64,000 nucleotides of DNA from Amphimedon queenslandica (GCF_000090795.2 NW_003546306.1:1-64000), one strand, 5' to 3'; counted from the stretch's first letter, positions 22,901 to 33,581 are shown. A program made the numbers and translations. Notes: generated from the sequence alone by a model not told the origin.

Positions 22901-24054
22901 GTGAGGAAGGAGACATTTGGTAGTGGTGAGAGCATAGAAATACCAGTAGCTGATATGTGGCTAACGTTATTTGGAGATCAACTGACTGTGGCACATGCTC
23001 GTGGTGCCACTGCAATTAGACATGGGCATGAACTACCAGAGGAACAACTCAAGGGTTTGATACCAGTATTAGAGGACTGGCATACCAGAATGACACTAAT
23101 TAAAGTCAGCCATTTTCACTATTAATTATTATTTATCATTAATGTGTGTATAGGTTATATGGACTAGACTTTTCAAGGAAAAATCATCTCAAGACAAAGG
23201 AACACTGTATGACCTAATACATCGCACTGCTGTTCCATCAGATCCACAGAAGAACATGCAGGCTACAAAAGATTTATTTCAGATAGTGCTTAATGCTCAT
23301 ATAATCGCAGCTGCTCAACAAATTATTGGTCAAAATGTTACAGATACTCTGGCTAGTGTGGCCAGGTTAATTGTCAATAAGTATATTCGCTTTGATGCAT
23401 CTAGTAATGAGAATGATGATATGATCCATAACTATGCATGTGAGGTTATTACTCTTGGAATGATTTGGGCCAACTACTATGATGCAATACATGAAGGGAA
23501 TGGTCATAGGATAATGCAGATTTTGAAGTACCTGTTAGTGATTTTTTAAACAAAAGAGCACAAAAATTATGCAAAGGATTTTGCATTGTACCTGCTTTTA
23601 TTCAAATTTAAATTTTTAAATGGAGTTGCTGAACAAGTGTTAACTGCATGTTTCGTTAATACTAGAGGCATAAAGGACACCATATGCCAGCTGAGTTACA
23701 CCTTCAGCATCTTAATCGTCATTTAAAAAGAATCATAAGACATCTTGGTTTAAACATACAACATCAACTCTCACAAGAGCAGCAAAAGGCATAGGAATAG
23801 TTGACTACATATGTAAAGTGTTTGGTGAGTCACAAGGAACCAGTCAATCATCTTATAAGAACTCTAGGCCTTCCAGTCACAAAGATTTTCAAATGGTGTT
23901 GCAGCAACTAAATGAAACCAAAGTGCTTGAAATAGTGTCGTCACAAGGGCATAACCATGTACTAGTTAAGCAATGTCTGTTAGAAACTATTTATTACCGT
24001 TACAGAATGGTTGAACAACAATATCATTCCATGTATTTATTAACATATTTTTAA
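19963..24054 (+). pseudogene. Putative transposase with DUF6589-like domain
   Basis: The gene has many exons, and the ones I can see follow one known protein family of unknown biochemical role. 19963-20370 encodes a Cys-rich N-terminus (C-x2-C at residues 12-15, C-x2-C near 61-64, then a leucine-rich helix), a treble-clef or ZAD-like finger ending at a GTAAGT donor. 21660-21870 has SGSESKKKPLMCLIASMVLK and RQMSLVQRAISVFLYGNG. 22120-22310 is an acidic segment. 22826-23105 holds the most typical block, FGDQLTVAHARGATAIRHGH and LEDWHTRMTLIK. 23155-23545 has WTRLFKEKSSQDKGTLYDL and AVPSDPQKNMQATKDLF. 23790-24050 is the tail. I see no continuous open gene: at least the segments near 22260 and 23550 contain stops. 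About 1.2 kb (20500-21660) holds nothing recognisable. Confidence 0.65.
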
Positions 24055-24200
24055 ACATTATTGTAAAACTAAGAAACTATAAATAAGAACAAATTTCACG
24101 ACATTGTTGACTTCCTACAATATCTAAATCAAATATAAACTGCTTGTACAACAACTGCAAACGGTAAATAGAAGAGTTATTTATGTATAGTTTCATGTCA

Positions 24201-25423
24201 TCAGAAGCATTTTCCTAAGGTAGAATAAAACAATTGCTTTTGAATGATGAGAATCTCTTCCAGCTCTTCCTGTCTTTTTTCAGTTGTTGATGGTGGGCTC
24301 CAATGATACACAGTTCTAATGTCACTGCAGTCAATGCCCATCCCAAAAGCTGTAGTAGCTATCACAATACGTAAAACTCCTGTACTATTGCCAAAATGAG
24401 TCAAAATTTCTTCCCTGTTAGTGACTGTACATGCTCTGGTGTATATATTTACCATAGCAAAGCGTAGTAGCATTGGATAACCTGAAGAGTAGGTTATGTG
24501 TTCACCTAAGTATCTACACAGAAGATGGTAGAGAGCTGCACAGTCCTTGTACTGCCGACAAAAAATTACAATCTTAGGATATGCAGTGCCTAGTTTCTTT
24601 AATTCTTTTGCCATTTTGTTACAAAAATCTCCATGTCTGGTTAAGGTTGTACACAATAAGTAATATTAGCTCCATGTGAAGAACAGCAAACAACAACAGG
24701 ATTGATCATTGATAAGCGCAAACAAATGACATCATACGTTTTCCTTGTAGCAGTGGCTGTAAGGGCCATGACATGTACACCATTCTGTAGCAAACACCAT
24801 TTTTCACCAAGATGGGTTTAAGGAATACGAAAATCGTCACCCCTATAAATATTATTACTATACATTATTACGATAATTATTTTGTAACTTACCAAGTTTT
24901 AATACAATGTGCCTCGTCAACAACTAAAGCCACAATTCTCTTTATATATTGGCGAAAGAAGCATGTTACGGTAGACTGGATTGGTAATGAGACTCTCTGG
25001 ACTAGTAAACAATAACTGAATGTCTCCCTTTGTTACTCTCTTCATGGCATTGTCATCATGCTGATCTTCCCAAACCAATTCTGTCATAATGCCGTTTGGA
25101 GAAAACTTAGCACGCTGATCAATCATTAAAGATGTCAGGGGGCTAACACAGCGATGGATCCTTTTGTCCCTTTAACAGTAAATAATTTGTATAATTATTA
25201 TCATTCAGAAATTAAATCATTATAATACCTCTAATCTGATCAAATACTTCAAGTAATAGAACATAAATTATGTATTTCCCATATCCAGTAGGAAGAGATA
25301 TAAAAACATCATTTCCCTTAACAAATGCAGTCATTGCTTCAAGCTGCTTTTCGTTTAAAACAAGTCCAAACTGAACAGCAACTTCAGAAATAGCTGTGAC
25401 TATGAGTTAATATTCCGTGGCCA
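24201..25423 (-). pseudogene. RecQ-like superfamily II helicase
   Basis: Minus-strand segments in helicase order. Near 25420-25230: FGLVLNEKQLEAMTAFVKGN and LPTGYGK, motif I, with tyrosine where the family has serine or threonine. 25126-24885: LLFTSPESL and, after a one-base frame change, LVVDEAHCIKTW (motif II, DEAH). 24815-24660: VMALTATATRKTYDV (motif III). 24656-24201: KIVIFCRQYKDC (IV) and IATTAFGMGIDCSD (V), then VYHWSPPSTTE. The usual motif VI (Q-x-x-G-R-x-G-R) does not appear after this and the frame ends shortly, so the copy is likely non-functional. An in-frame stop also follows the fifth residue from the presumed ATG at 25423. The gene is antisense to the putative transposase, the two converging near 24.1 kb. 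Confidence 0.8.
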
Positions 25424-25562
25424 TTTTATGTTATAAATTAATTAATTATTAATTGGCTTTTTATTGTAGCAGCCACCTTTTGAACAAATACATCTAAGTC
25501 AAAGTACCAGACCCTCCTTGCCGCTTCCTCGTTGCAGGGGAGGGGCTGGCTACGTGGAACTA

Positions 25563-26265
25563 TCACAGACAATGGAAGCAAAATGCTTAAAGCTAATTGT
25601 GATGCAACTGATGACAATACCGTAGATCGGGAAATTTTCATGTTAGAAATAATTGGCGTGACATATTTTCAATGTATTTTATTTTCGCTTGTTAACCCAT
25701 CCGCGAAATTTTTTCAACATGAAAATTTTTGGACGCGTCATAAACCGCACAAGTGGCTACTAACTCTTGATGACGATAGTCAGCTATTTAATGGAAGTTG
25801 CTCGTGACAGTACTAAAACTGACAAGGAGCCTCTTGGGTAAGAGCTTCAGGCCTTCTTTGGGCTTTTAGAAGACAAGAAGAGCCTGCACCGCTGCACGTT
25901 AGAGTAATTCCGGTAATCTTATTATTCACTGTAGAAAATATTTCGTGTCAAATTTTCGCGGGTCACTTCATCCACGAAAATTTTTTAACAACAGAAATTT
26001 CCCAATCTACGGTAATGATGAAGACAGCTTGAGCACATGTGAATCTATAACAGCAACAGTAGCGCTGGCAGAATATACATGTAGGTTAATTCCTGCAGAT
26101 CATTTGGATCAAGATGATGTTGAGGTTGTCCACACAGATGTTGAAGAAAACAACTCTGACCACAAAAGCGAGGCATTTGATTTTAATATCAATTAGCCTG
26201 AAAACAATAATTCTTTCTCCAGAGATGACTACCAACGTCTCTCCTGCTTTCCTCACACTTTTTAA
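25563..26265 (+). pseudogene. hAT transposase, middle part around a MITE
   Basis: After the helicase element the hAT reading resumes with ITDNGSKMLKANCDATDDN (25561-25617), is split by the MITE at 25620-26012, and continues with an acidic segment (DEDSLSTCESITATVALAEY; HLDQDDVEVVHTDVEENNSD) to about 26195 and FSRDDYQRLSCFPHTL up to 26265. The last piece is the R-L-x-C-x-x-H motif that precedes the helical insertion domain of hAT enzymes. The next break is the TTAA-flanked MITE. Confidence 0.7.
25618..26014. mobile_element. CCGTAG-type MITE (pogo-related)
   Basis: A 393-bp element (25620-26012) with ends CCGTAGATCGGGAAATTTTC and GAAATTTCCCAATCTACGG, flanked by TA. The first bases match the terminus of the pogo-type element at 13692 (CCGTAGGTCGGG). 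The interior has two TTTCGCGG/CGCGAAAAT-like internal inverted words and no coding capacity. Confidence 0.85.
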
Positions 26266-27012
26266 CCCTTTAACAACGAAATTAATTTTGCAATAAAAAT
26301 AATTTTCTGGTGGTACTAGTTTAGCGATGCATATCTCTCAAGATCTTGTCCTGCGAGACTTGAAACTTGCTAGCAACCTTTATGGGATGTTCATCCTTAG
26401 ATAGAAGAAGTATAGTAGTTAATGAAGCAGCATAAAGCAATGCATTGTCTATTGCAAAGATACTCACCGCTTTTCTCAACTACACGGAGTTGGCGAAGGG
26501 AAAGAGAGAGTTCTATCATGTTAAGCAGGACCTAGTAGGCAGGATATGAAGGAATGAAGAGGCAGAAGTCAGTGGAGAAGATGCTACAAGTAGAAATGCT
26601 ACTGTGACTCGTCGAGGAGCCATGGTTGCTAAGCAAAATGTGGCCACACCTGCCGCTTTTCTCCATTAAAATGTTAGGCAAAGCAGCTCTCTCGAGTCGC
26701 TCGCCTTTTCTACTCACTTCTAGAGGATTTCAGAAGCCAAAGGTAAGTCTAAACATTCTGTCTTTTGTTGTTGTGTCATTTTTTAGGTGACTTACCTCGG
26801 CTGCTGATCATTTGAACAGTTTGGGTTGCGCTACTGGACTTTTCTACCTATATATCGTGTTTTTAGTCTTTGACAACGTTATATATGTTAGAGAGATGAA
26901 AGGAGAATCTTTTAAATGTTATATTTCCATGAATAAAAAAGAAAATAACAATTATACTACACCCCCTCATGTTATTGACGTACAAGTACGTCTATCAGTG
27001 TTAAAGGGTTAA
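26262..27012. mobile_element. piggyBac-type MITE with TTAA target
   Basis: Ends CCCTTTAACA and TGTTAAAGGG (26266-27008) are inverted and flanked by TTAA on both sides (26262-26265, 27009-27012), the invariable target of piggyBac. The left flank ends the hAT segment FPHTL and the right flank resumes hAT coding (SLVTKSDECKPCKEA-like in one frame). The interior shows no transposase; the open frame at 26532-26717 is not recognised. Confidence 0.8.
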
Positions 27013-28100
27013 CTCATTGTTACCAAATCTGATGAATGCAAACCCTGTAAAGAAGCAATTTCAATTCGCAAATGATTAGTAGCTCGGTTTAACAAGTCTG
27101 TGTTACTGTGTTAGCCACAGAAATGCGTATGAAACTCTCTGGAAAGAGGTTAATTGGAGATTGGCCAACTCAATGGAGTTCAACTTACCTTCTTTTGAAA
27201 CGGCTACTTGCTCTATGAACCAGCGTTGACACTGTAATAAGTAAATTGGAGTGGGATGGCATTCAGAATCATCATTGGAAGGCAATTGAAAATGTAGTGG
27301 CACTGCTGAAACCATTTGCTGAATATACATCACTATGTGGAAGTGAGGAGTACACATCAATTTCCTGTGTTGTTCCAGCATTAATGGAATTAAAGCTTCA
27401 TTTGGATAAGGTGACCTTTAATACTATTTTGTAAGTATTTCACAAAAATCTTTATGTAGTTGCAATTGAAACAGGGTACAGTTGCTATAGGAAAGATCAT
27501 GAAAGAGGAAATAGAACGACAATTTAGTAGCTTTTTGGATCCCTTTTATCCAAATTTTAAACAAACATGTGTAGTAGCTACTTCACTACATCCATGGTAC
27601 AGAATCGGATTGTCCGATAACCAAATAAAATTTGCTATTAATTTTCTAGAAAAGAAATGTTTCCAAGAAACAGAAGAAAGAGTAAGTGACTCTTTTAAAA
27701 GTAAATTGATAATTACATGGCAAATCATTTGTAGTTACTATCTGACAGTGATGCTTCTCAGTTTATTGATATTTTATTAGAGCCTGAGCTTCCATGCCAG
27801 CGATTTTGGCTACTAAGTCAGCTTGTAGCTGAGAAGCAACATGATGTTGAAGAACAGAATAGTGACAATAATGTACATCAATATTTTCACTCAAAACACC
27901 ACTTTCCAGAAAAAACAAGCTTGATCCATTACAATTTTGGATCCAAAATGAAAATATATATCCAACTTTGGCTTCATTTGCTTAGGACATTCTTGTAATT
28001 CCTGCATCCTGAACACCTTTTGAGCGAGTTTTTCAAACGCTTGGTATTTATCTAGTGGAAGGAGAAGTCAACAGTCAGGAGCAAATTTCGAACTTGAAGT
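27013..28100 (+). pseudogene. hAT transposase, C-terminal part with dimerisation domain
   Basis: Forward frames give LVARFNKS, KRLIGDWPTQWSSTYLLLKR (the T-R/Q-W-S-S-T motif), WDGIQNHHWKAIENVVALLK (27253 on), FAEYTSLCGSEEYTSISCVV, MELKLHLDKVTF, IERQFSSFLDPFYPNFKQ, ATSLHPWYRIGLSDNQI and finally, near 27990-28090, P-A-S-S-T-P-F-E-R-V-F. The last corresponds to the hAT dimerisation signature (S-x-x-x-E-R-x-F). Typical introns interrupt it and there are several stops and frame changes, so this copy is not active. The third catalytic residue (the W-E region) is not obvious in the segments I read. Confidence 0.75.
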
Positions 28101-28129
28101 ATTGCTGTAAGCAAATAAATCATACACTT

Positions 28130-28490
28130 ACATGCGTAATTTGACCATCTCTCCATTATATTACAAATATTACTAAGAACTAACTGTATAACTAATATAA
28201 AAATTTTCAATAAAATTAGTTAAATTAATAGTGTTCCTCTACTACATAACTAATTAAAACTCAGTTTGAAATTACAAAAAGTATTACTACTGTCAAGAAA
28301 TGCAACTAATTATAACTAACTAAATCTATTTTGAAATTGAAAACACTAACCATAACTAACTAAAAGTATTTCAAAATTAACATAACTATATGTAACTAAA
28401 AGTATTTTTATCGAAGCATAACTAACAAAAACTAACATCAAAATCTGAAGTTTCATAACTAACAATTACTAACTAAAAGTCTCATTTCGT
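28130..28490. repeat. Right subterminal repeats of the hAT
   Basis: An irregular tandem of AACTAACTAAAAGTATT-type words, the counterpart of the left array at 13495-13690. Confidence 0.85.
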
Positions 28491-28514
28491 AAATAAAACA
28501 ACACTAAATAATAC

Positions 28515-29349
28515 CCAAGTTTTCTCAATGAAATTTCAAACTTACCCTTTCTGCTAGTAATTTTTTATATTTTGCCCTGTTGAGAGCGCTTTTTCAACAA
28601 CTACAGTGTTTGAATAAATTTTAACAACAGAATTCAAAATGGACCATCCTTCTTGCTGCTAATAATCATAATAGCTGCACTGGTGAGTGCTTCTTCCACT
28701 CCTATACGTTTGAGTAAATCGTATGATAAATGAAGTTGCCATTGTTACATGTAATTAAAATTTATTCCTATTACTGTCAAGTTCAGGATCAGTTTTTAGT
28801 GATCCATCATCTCCCATACACAAACAGTGTTTTGCTAATTATTAATGACACCTTGCAAAAATTGTAACTTATTAACTCACCGCTTTTTTCAGCAACTACA
28901 CTGTCCATTTGAATATTAAAATCATCTTCCGCCTATCTGAGTTTTTATTTATCTCCTGGCAGTATGTGTTATAACTATAATACATAAAGTTGAAGTATAA
29001 ATGCAGCATTGCCATAATAAACACAATAATAGCTGGCATACCAATAGCAATAACTTTTCCATCAATAACTCTTTTTGTGCTTCACTTCATAGAATTGTCC
29101 CAATATGATTGGTGCTTTGGCATCATCAGTAATGATATTGCTTCTACTGATCTCGCATAGAGTATCATCCAACTAAAAGTATACCAATATTTTCTGTGTG
29201 AAAAGATCATACTAATAACTAACCTCTTATAAAGAAATATTATGTTTGTCCTTAGTTCTCTGCAGAAATGATCAAAGTAACATGACTAAAGAGTAAGCTA
29301 AAGAGAGCTCAGTGACCGCCAATTATCTTTACCACAATCGGCTGACGTG
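28515..29349. other. Non-coding stretch between hAT and gypsy
   Basis: No gene is recognised. Two related words, GAGCGCTTTTTCAACAACTAC and CCGCTTTTTTCAGCAACTAC (about 28585 and 28881), suggest an internal duplication. The left target copy of the gypsy element (CAATA) closes the stretch at 29350-29354. Confidence 0.35.
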
Positions 29350-29354
29350 CAATA

Positions 29355-29509
29355 TGTAAAGTTTAGATCAAAAACAATAAAAACATTAATAATCAATAAA
29401 TCTAATAATCACCACGTGTAATATGTTAATTGTGTGGGTGTGTAATAAATGAGTGTGTGTATGCATAATAATAATATTAAGCATGTTTGTTATTATGTAT
29501 TATGTTACA
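29355..29509 (-). repeat. 3' LTR of the gypsy element
   Basis: Begins TGTAAAGTTTAG and ends GTTACA on the plus strand. It is about 98% identical to 33427-33581. Confidence 0.95.
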
Positions 29510-29523
29510 TCTTCCCTTTTCTG
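29510..29523 (-). other. Polypurine tract of the gypsy element
   Basis: The minus strand reads AGAAAAGGGAAGA directly before the 3' LTR, the usual plus-strand primer site of the family. Confidence 0.75.
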
Positions 29524-29531
29524 GTGAAGTT

Positions 29532-31337
29532 TCAGAAACGTAATGTATATGGGTCTGCATAACTATAAGGGCGTGCAGTTTTCCGTTTTGATCTTCGTAA
29601 TTGGGGGGGTGATGGTTCTCTACCTTGCTCTTCACATGTACCATTTATTGTTGTTTCTTGAGGTTCTCCCTCTAGAGAGGTTAGGTAATCGTCAAGGTCA
29701 TCTGAGTCTGACTCTGGTTCCAGTACATCCTTTTTGGGGATAGGTCTGAGGTGTTTCCTGTTACGACGGTATAGTTGTCCTTCAGGTGTAATGATGATGT
29801 ATGAGCGGAAGTATTCAGTTGCTTTTGCAATTGTAGCTGGTAACCATGTACGGCCATTTTGAAACATTATTTTATCACCCTTTTGAAGTGAGCTGAGTGG
29901 TTTTGCCTGTTTGTTGTAATAGTATGATTGGGTTTTCTGATGTTTTTTGAGCTCTGATTGAACCTGAGAGGGTGGTATGATTTTGAAGAGAAGCAAATTT
30001 TCTGCAGTGGGTAGTAGAGTGCGAGTACGTCTACCCATTAATCTTTGAGAGGGAGAGCCCAATATGTCATTTGATGGTGTGTTGCGAAATTCTAGTAGGG
30101 CAAGATGAAAATCACACTTCTCAAGTATAGACCTTTGTAAGAGACTTTTGATGGTTTGGACAGCCCTTTCAGCTTTGCCGTTTGATTGTGGGTGATAGGG
30201 GCTGCTTGTCTTGTGTTTAAATTGATATTGACTTGAAAATTGGTGGAATTTGTGGCTAGAAAACTGGGGACCGTTGTCTGATATAAATTCATTTGGGATT
30301 CCATGTCTTGCAAATTGAGACTTGCAGATCTCAATGACTTGTTCACTGGTGGTCTGTCTAAGCCTGTCAACTTCAATGAAATTGGAGTAGTAATCCACTA
30401 GTATCAAGTAGTGCTGTCCTCTAAATTCAAACAGATCTGATCCGACTTTCTCCCATGGTCTTGACGGTATGTAGTGTGGTATCAGGGGTTCTTTGGTGTT
30501 TCTGTGCTTGTTGGTGAGGCATGTAGTGCAGCTGTTGACGAGATCATCAATTTTTGCATTCATTCCTGGCCAAAATAGAATATCTCTGGCCCTACGTTTG
30601 CACTTCTCAGCTCCAAGGTGTGCTGCGTGTATCAGTTTCAACATGCTTAAATGCATTGAGTTTGGTACTATGACTTTGCTTCCTTTAAAAAGGATGCCAT
30701 CATCATATGTAATTTCGTCACGGTAATTCCAAAATGGTCGTGTCTCCATTGGAATGTTGAATTTGTTGTTGGGCCATCCAGTTTGGACTACTTTAATCAA
30801 GTTTTGTAAAGCGGGGTCTGCTTTAGTTTGCTCTTTGAACTCAGCTAGCTTGCTTTCTGTAATTGGTAATGTATGAAGGGTGTTAATATTATATTCATGA
30901 AATTCATACTCACCAGCAGTATCGGGTAACGGTGAACGAGAGAGAGTGTCAGCAATGAGTAATTCCTTGCCAGGTCTGTACGAGACACTTATTGGATATC
31001 TTTGGATAGACATAATCATACGTTGTAATCGGGCTGGTGCAGTGTGTAGTGGCTTCTTTAAGATGGTTTCCAGAGGTTTGTGATCTGTCTCGATGTGCAC
31101 ACACAATAGCCCGTACAAGTAGTCATGGAACTTCTGGCAACCAAAGACAATGGCAAGCATCTCCTTCTCTGTTTGTGCATAGTGTTGCTGGGTGGGAGTC
31201 AGTGACTTTGATGCATATGCTACTGGTTGGTTGTCCTGGAGGAGGACAGCACCTATGCCCTTATAACTGGCATCAACAGAGACCTTGATGGGTTTTGATG
31301 GGTCAAAGAACTTTAAGGTTGGGTGACTGGTGATCAA
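29532..31337 (-). pseudogene. Gypsy pol: RNase H and integrase region (fossil)
   Basis: The longest open stretch of the window, 601 codons. Order: RNase H (VSVDASYKGIGAVLLQDNQ, then QTEKEMLAIVFG and ETDHKPLE), an H-H-C-C zinc-binding module (HAAHLGAEKC with CTTC), and the integrase core with D and E motifs (GSDLFEF; FISDNGPQFSSHKF; HPQSNGKAER). A C-terminal region follows (KGDKIMFQNGRTWLPATI) that resembles the GPY/F-type tail, with no chromodomain seen. It ends in an acidic and basic tail. It belongs to the polyprotein of the gypsy element; the upstream reverse transcriptase lies at 31470-32114. Confidence 0.9.
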
Positions 31338-31469
31338 GCTTTTTAATTTAGTTAGAGCCTGTGTGTTCAGAGGTCCAGTGCCACTCGATGTTTTTTTCGA
31401 GGAGTAACCTAAGTGGGGCTGAAATTTTAGAGTAATTGGGAATGAATTCAGATAAATATGTTACCATAC

Positions 31470-32114
31470 CTAGGATGCGTTGGAGTTCCTCTCTATTAGT
31501 AGGTGCCTCCATGTTAGTAATGGCTTGTATTTTTGGGGGTCAGGATTGATTCCCTGTTCACTGAGGGTGTGACCAATATAGCTGATTTCTTTTAACCTGA
31601 TCTGGCTTTTATCCTTGTTGAGCTTGAGATTTCTTGATTGAGCACGTTGTAACACTTGTTCGAGTCTCGAGTCGTGCTCTTCTACTTTCGTTCCCCAAAC
31701 AAGTATGTCATCCACAACGACTTCTACCCCCTCAATGTCTTCAAAAATTTCAGACATAATGGACTGAAAAACATCCTGTGCAGATGAGATGCCAAACGGG
31801 AGCCGTTTAAACATGTATCGACCGAATGGCGTATTGAAGGTGCATAGTTTTGAACTCTCGTGATCTAGTTGTACTTGCCAGAATCCAGAGCTGGCGTCCA
31901 GAACTGAAAAGTATTTGGCATTAGGCATCCTAGCAGCTATCTCTTCAATTGTTCTCATGGGATAATACTCCCGTTTTATAGCTTTGTTTAAGTCACGAGG
32001 ATCGATGCAAATGCGAAGTTGGCCGTTCTTTTTGATAACAGTGACCATGGAGTTCACCCAGTCTGTAGGTTCATGTGCTCGTTCAATGACACCCAGTCGC
32101 TCCATGCGTTCCAA
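31470..32114 (-). pseudogene. Gypsy pol: reverse transcriptase region (fossil)
   Basis: Palm and fingers motifs are present: MVTVIKKNGQLRICIDPRDL, FSVLDASSGFWQVQLDHES, FGRYMFKRLPFGISSAQDVF, VVVDDILVWG (the D-D active site) and IGHTLSEQGINPDPQK. The order and spacing are those of Ty3/gypsy enzymes. Confidence 0.9.
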
Positions 32115-32132
32115 CTCGTCTTGTACTTTTGA

Positions 32133-32558
32133 TCAGAGTATGACTGGAACTCGTCGTGGGGGGTGTATCACTGGTTTAGCATCTGGTTTGAGGTGTATGT
32201 GGTGTGTAATGCTAGTAATACAACCGAGGCCATGGAATACATCAATATATTGGCTGAGAGTGTCATTTGTCAAGGTTTGGCTGCGTTTGATGAGCTTCAT
32301 TTCAATGCTGGTATTCAGGCCAAGGATATTTGTTACATTATCAAGGATTTCGAACTCAATTGGCCAGAATTTATTCTTGTATTCACATAGCAGTATTGCT
32401 TTACCAGTAGACTTAAGCTTGTGTCCTCCGAAGGCAATTAATCTGGACTTAGATGAGAGTGGAGGTTGTTGGCTCAATGAGTTGTAGGATGAGGTAGACA
32501 TGACATTACATTGCGCACCGGTGTCTATCTTGAAGCTGGTGTTTTGGGAATTTATCAA
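32133..32558 (-). pseudogene. Gypsy aspartic protease region (fossil)
   Basis: The active-site motif FKIDTGAQCNVMS is visible, followed by KLKSTGKAILLCEYKNK and the second strand FEILDNVTNILGL. It belongs to the same element and leads into the reverse transcriptase. Confidence 0.85.
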
Positions 32559-32559
32559 G

Positions 32560-33426
32560 ATGATGACATTCCAATCATCATTGTTTTTCGCTCGAATAGC
32601 ACTGATAATGAAATCGTCATCGCTTGATTCATCATCCTGGTCAAGGTTTTGTACTCGTGGATTAGCTTCCCGGGTTCGGCATACTCTAGCAAAATGGTTG
32701 AGGCAACCACACTTATGGCATTTGACACCACTAGCAGGGCACTTTTGTTGTAATTGGTGCTGTGTGCCGCAACGAGTGCACTATACAAGCTTAGATGAGT
32801 CACGAGTTGAGTGCTGTCTTGGTTGCTTCTTCTTCATAAAGTTGACCTCATGCTCATTCATCGTGGTAGTACTGCTGGACTATTGCTTGAGCTGTGTAGA
32901 TGCAGCTTCGTCTGCACGGCATATGTCAAGGGCGTCCTTGAGTGTTTGGTCTGCTTTCTTTAGCAAGCAGGACCTCGTTTTATCGCTAATAATACCACCA
33001 ACAAGACGGTCTCTTATTAGGCTCTCAGTGAGGGCTCCAAATTCACATGTCTTAGCCTTGCTTCTCAACTCAGTTACATACTGGTCAACAGTTTCATCCG
33101 GTTGCTGGTTTCGTGTGTTGAATACATGTCTTTCCCAAGTGATATTTTTTCTGGGAATACAGTACTCTTCAAATTTATCGAGTAATTTACTTAGTTTTGT
33201 AGCGTCGTTAGGACTGTCAAACGTAAATGTGTTAAATATTTCGAGAGCCTCTGGCCCAGCCAGGTGGAGGAAAATGGCGGACTTGACTTCTTCGCTCTCG
33301 TCCTTCTTCCCGGATGCTGTGATGTAAATACTAAAACCATCTTCGCCAGTTCTCGGCAAGGTTCCCTTGTAGCAAAAGTGGTTCTGGGGGCTGGAACTGT
33401 TCCATCGTATCCCACTCTTGACACCA
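32560..33426 (-). pseudogene. Gypsy gag and zinc knuckle (fossil)
   Basis: A capsid-like segment (SAIFLHLAGPEALEIFNTFT; FEEYCIPRKNITWERHVFNT; TVDQYVTELRSKAKTCEFG; RLVGGIISDKTRSCLLKKAD) is followed by a CCHC-like segment near 32700-32790 (C-x2-C-x-x-x-x-H type, CHKCGCLNHFARVC-like on the minus strand). The order is normal for Ty3/gypsy. Confidence 0.8.
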
Positions 33427-33581
33427 TGTAAAGTTCAGATCAAAAACAATAAAAACATTAATAATCAATAAATCTAATAATGACCACGTGTAATATGTTA
33501 ATTGTGTGGGTGTGTAATAAATGAGTGTGTGTATGCATAATAATAATATTAAGCATGTTTGCTATTATGTATTATGTTACA
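33427..33581 (-). repeat. 5' LTR of the gypsy element
   Basis: 155 bp, the partner of 29355-29509. The minus strand continues inward with TGGTGTCAAGAGTGGGA, a primer-binding-site-like sequence. Confidence 0.95.

Larger units (their letters stand above)
19772..25571. mobile_element. Helicase-bearing TIR transposon (AcademH-like)
   Basis: The element (19781-25562, 5.8 kb) is delimited by the 9-mer TCACAGACA at 19772-19780 and 25563-25571. Both copies encode the same T-D of the hAT catalytic motif, so one is a duplication made on insertion. Its ends align without gaps from those positions as imperfect inverted repeats: the left end has GTAGCGAGCCCCTCC, the right GTAGCCAGCCCCTCC, followed on both by AAGGAG(A/G)GTCTGGTACTTT about 100 bp in. 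It carries a plus-strand gene with a DUF6589-like domain and a minus-strand RecQ-like helicase. From memory, the AcademH lineage of Academ transposons has a transposase plus a superfamily II helicase and long target duplications, so this is the best fit; I could not verify it. Confidence 0.75.
13464..28514 (+). mobile_element. hAT transposon with five nested insertions
   Basis: The element runs from 13472 to 28506 and is bounded by a perfect 8-bp duplication, AATAATAC (13464-13471 and 28507-28514), the length hAT transposases make. Its ends share TAGTGTTG(C/T)TTTA in inverted orientation. Behind both ends lie about 200-400 bp of ACTAACTAAAAGT-type subterminal repeats (13495-13690 plus 18042-18075 on the left, 28130-28490 on the right). 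The transposase gene is scattered over 18212-28090 because of insertions: a pogo-type element (13692-18041), a TA-flanked MITE (18753-19571, itself holding a hAT-type MITE), a helicase-bearing element (19781-25562), a CCGTAG MITE (25620-26012) and a TTAA-flanked MITE (26266-27008). Without these the hAT itself is only about 3.7 kb. Confidence 0.9.

Noticed and set aside
31984-33327. Plus-strand frames of 167 and 275 codons
   Set aside because: Antisense shadows of the gypsy protease, reverse transcriptase and gag regions.
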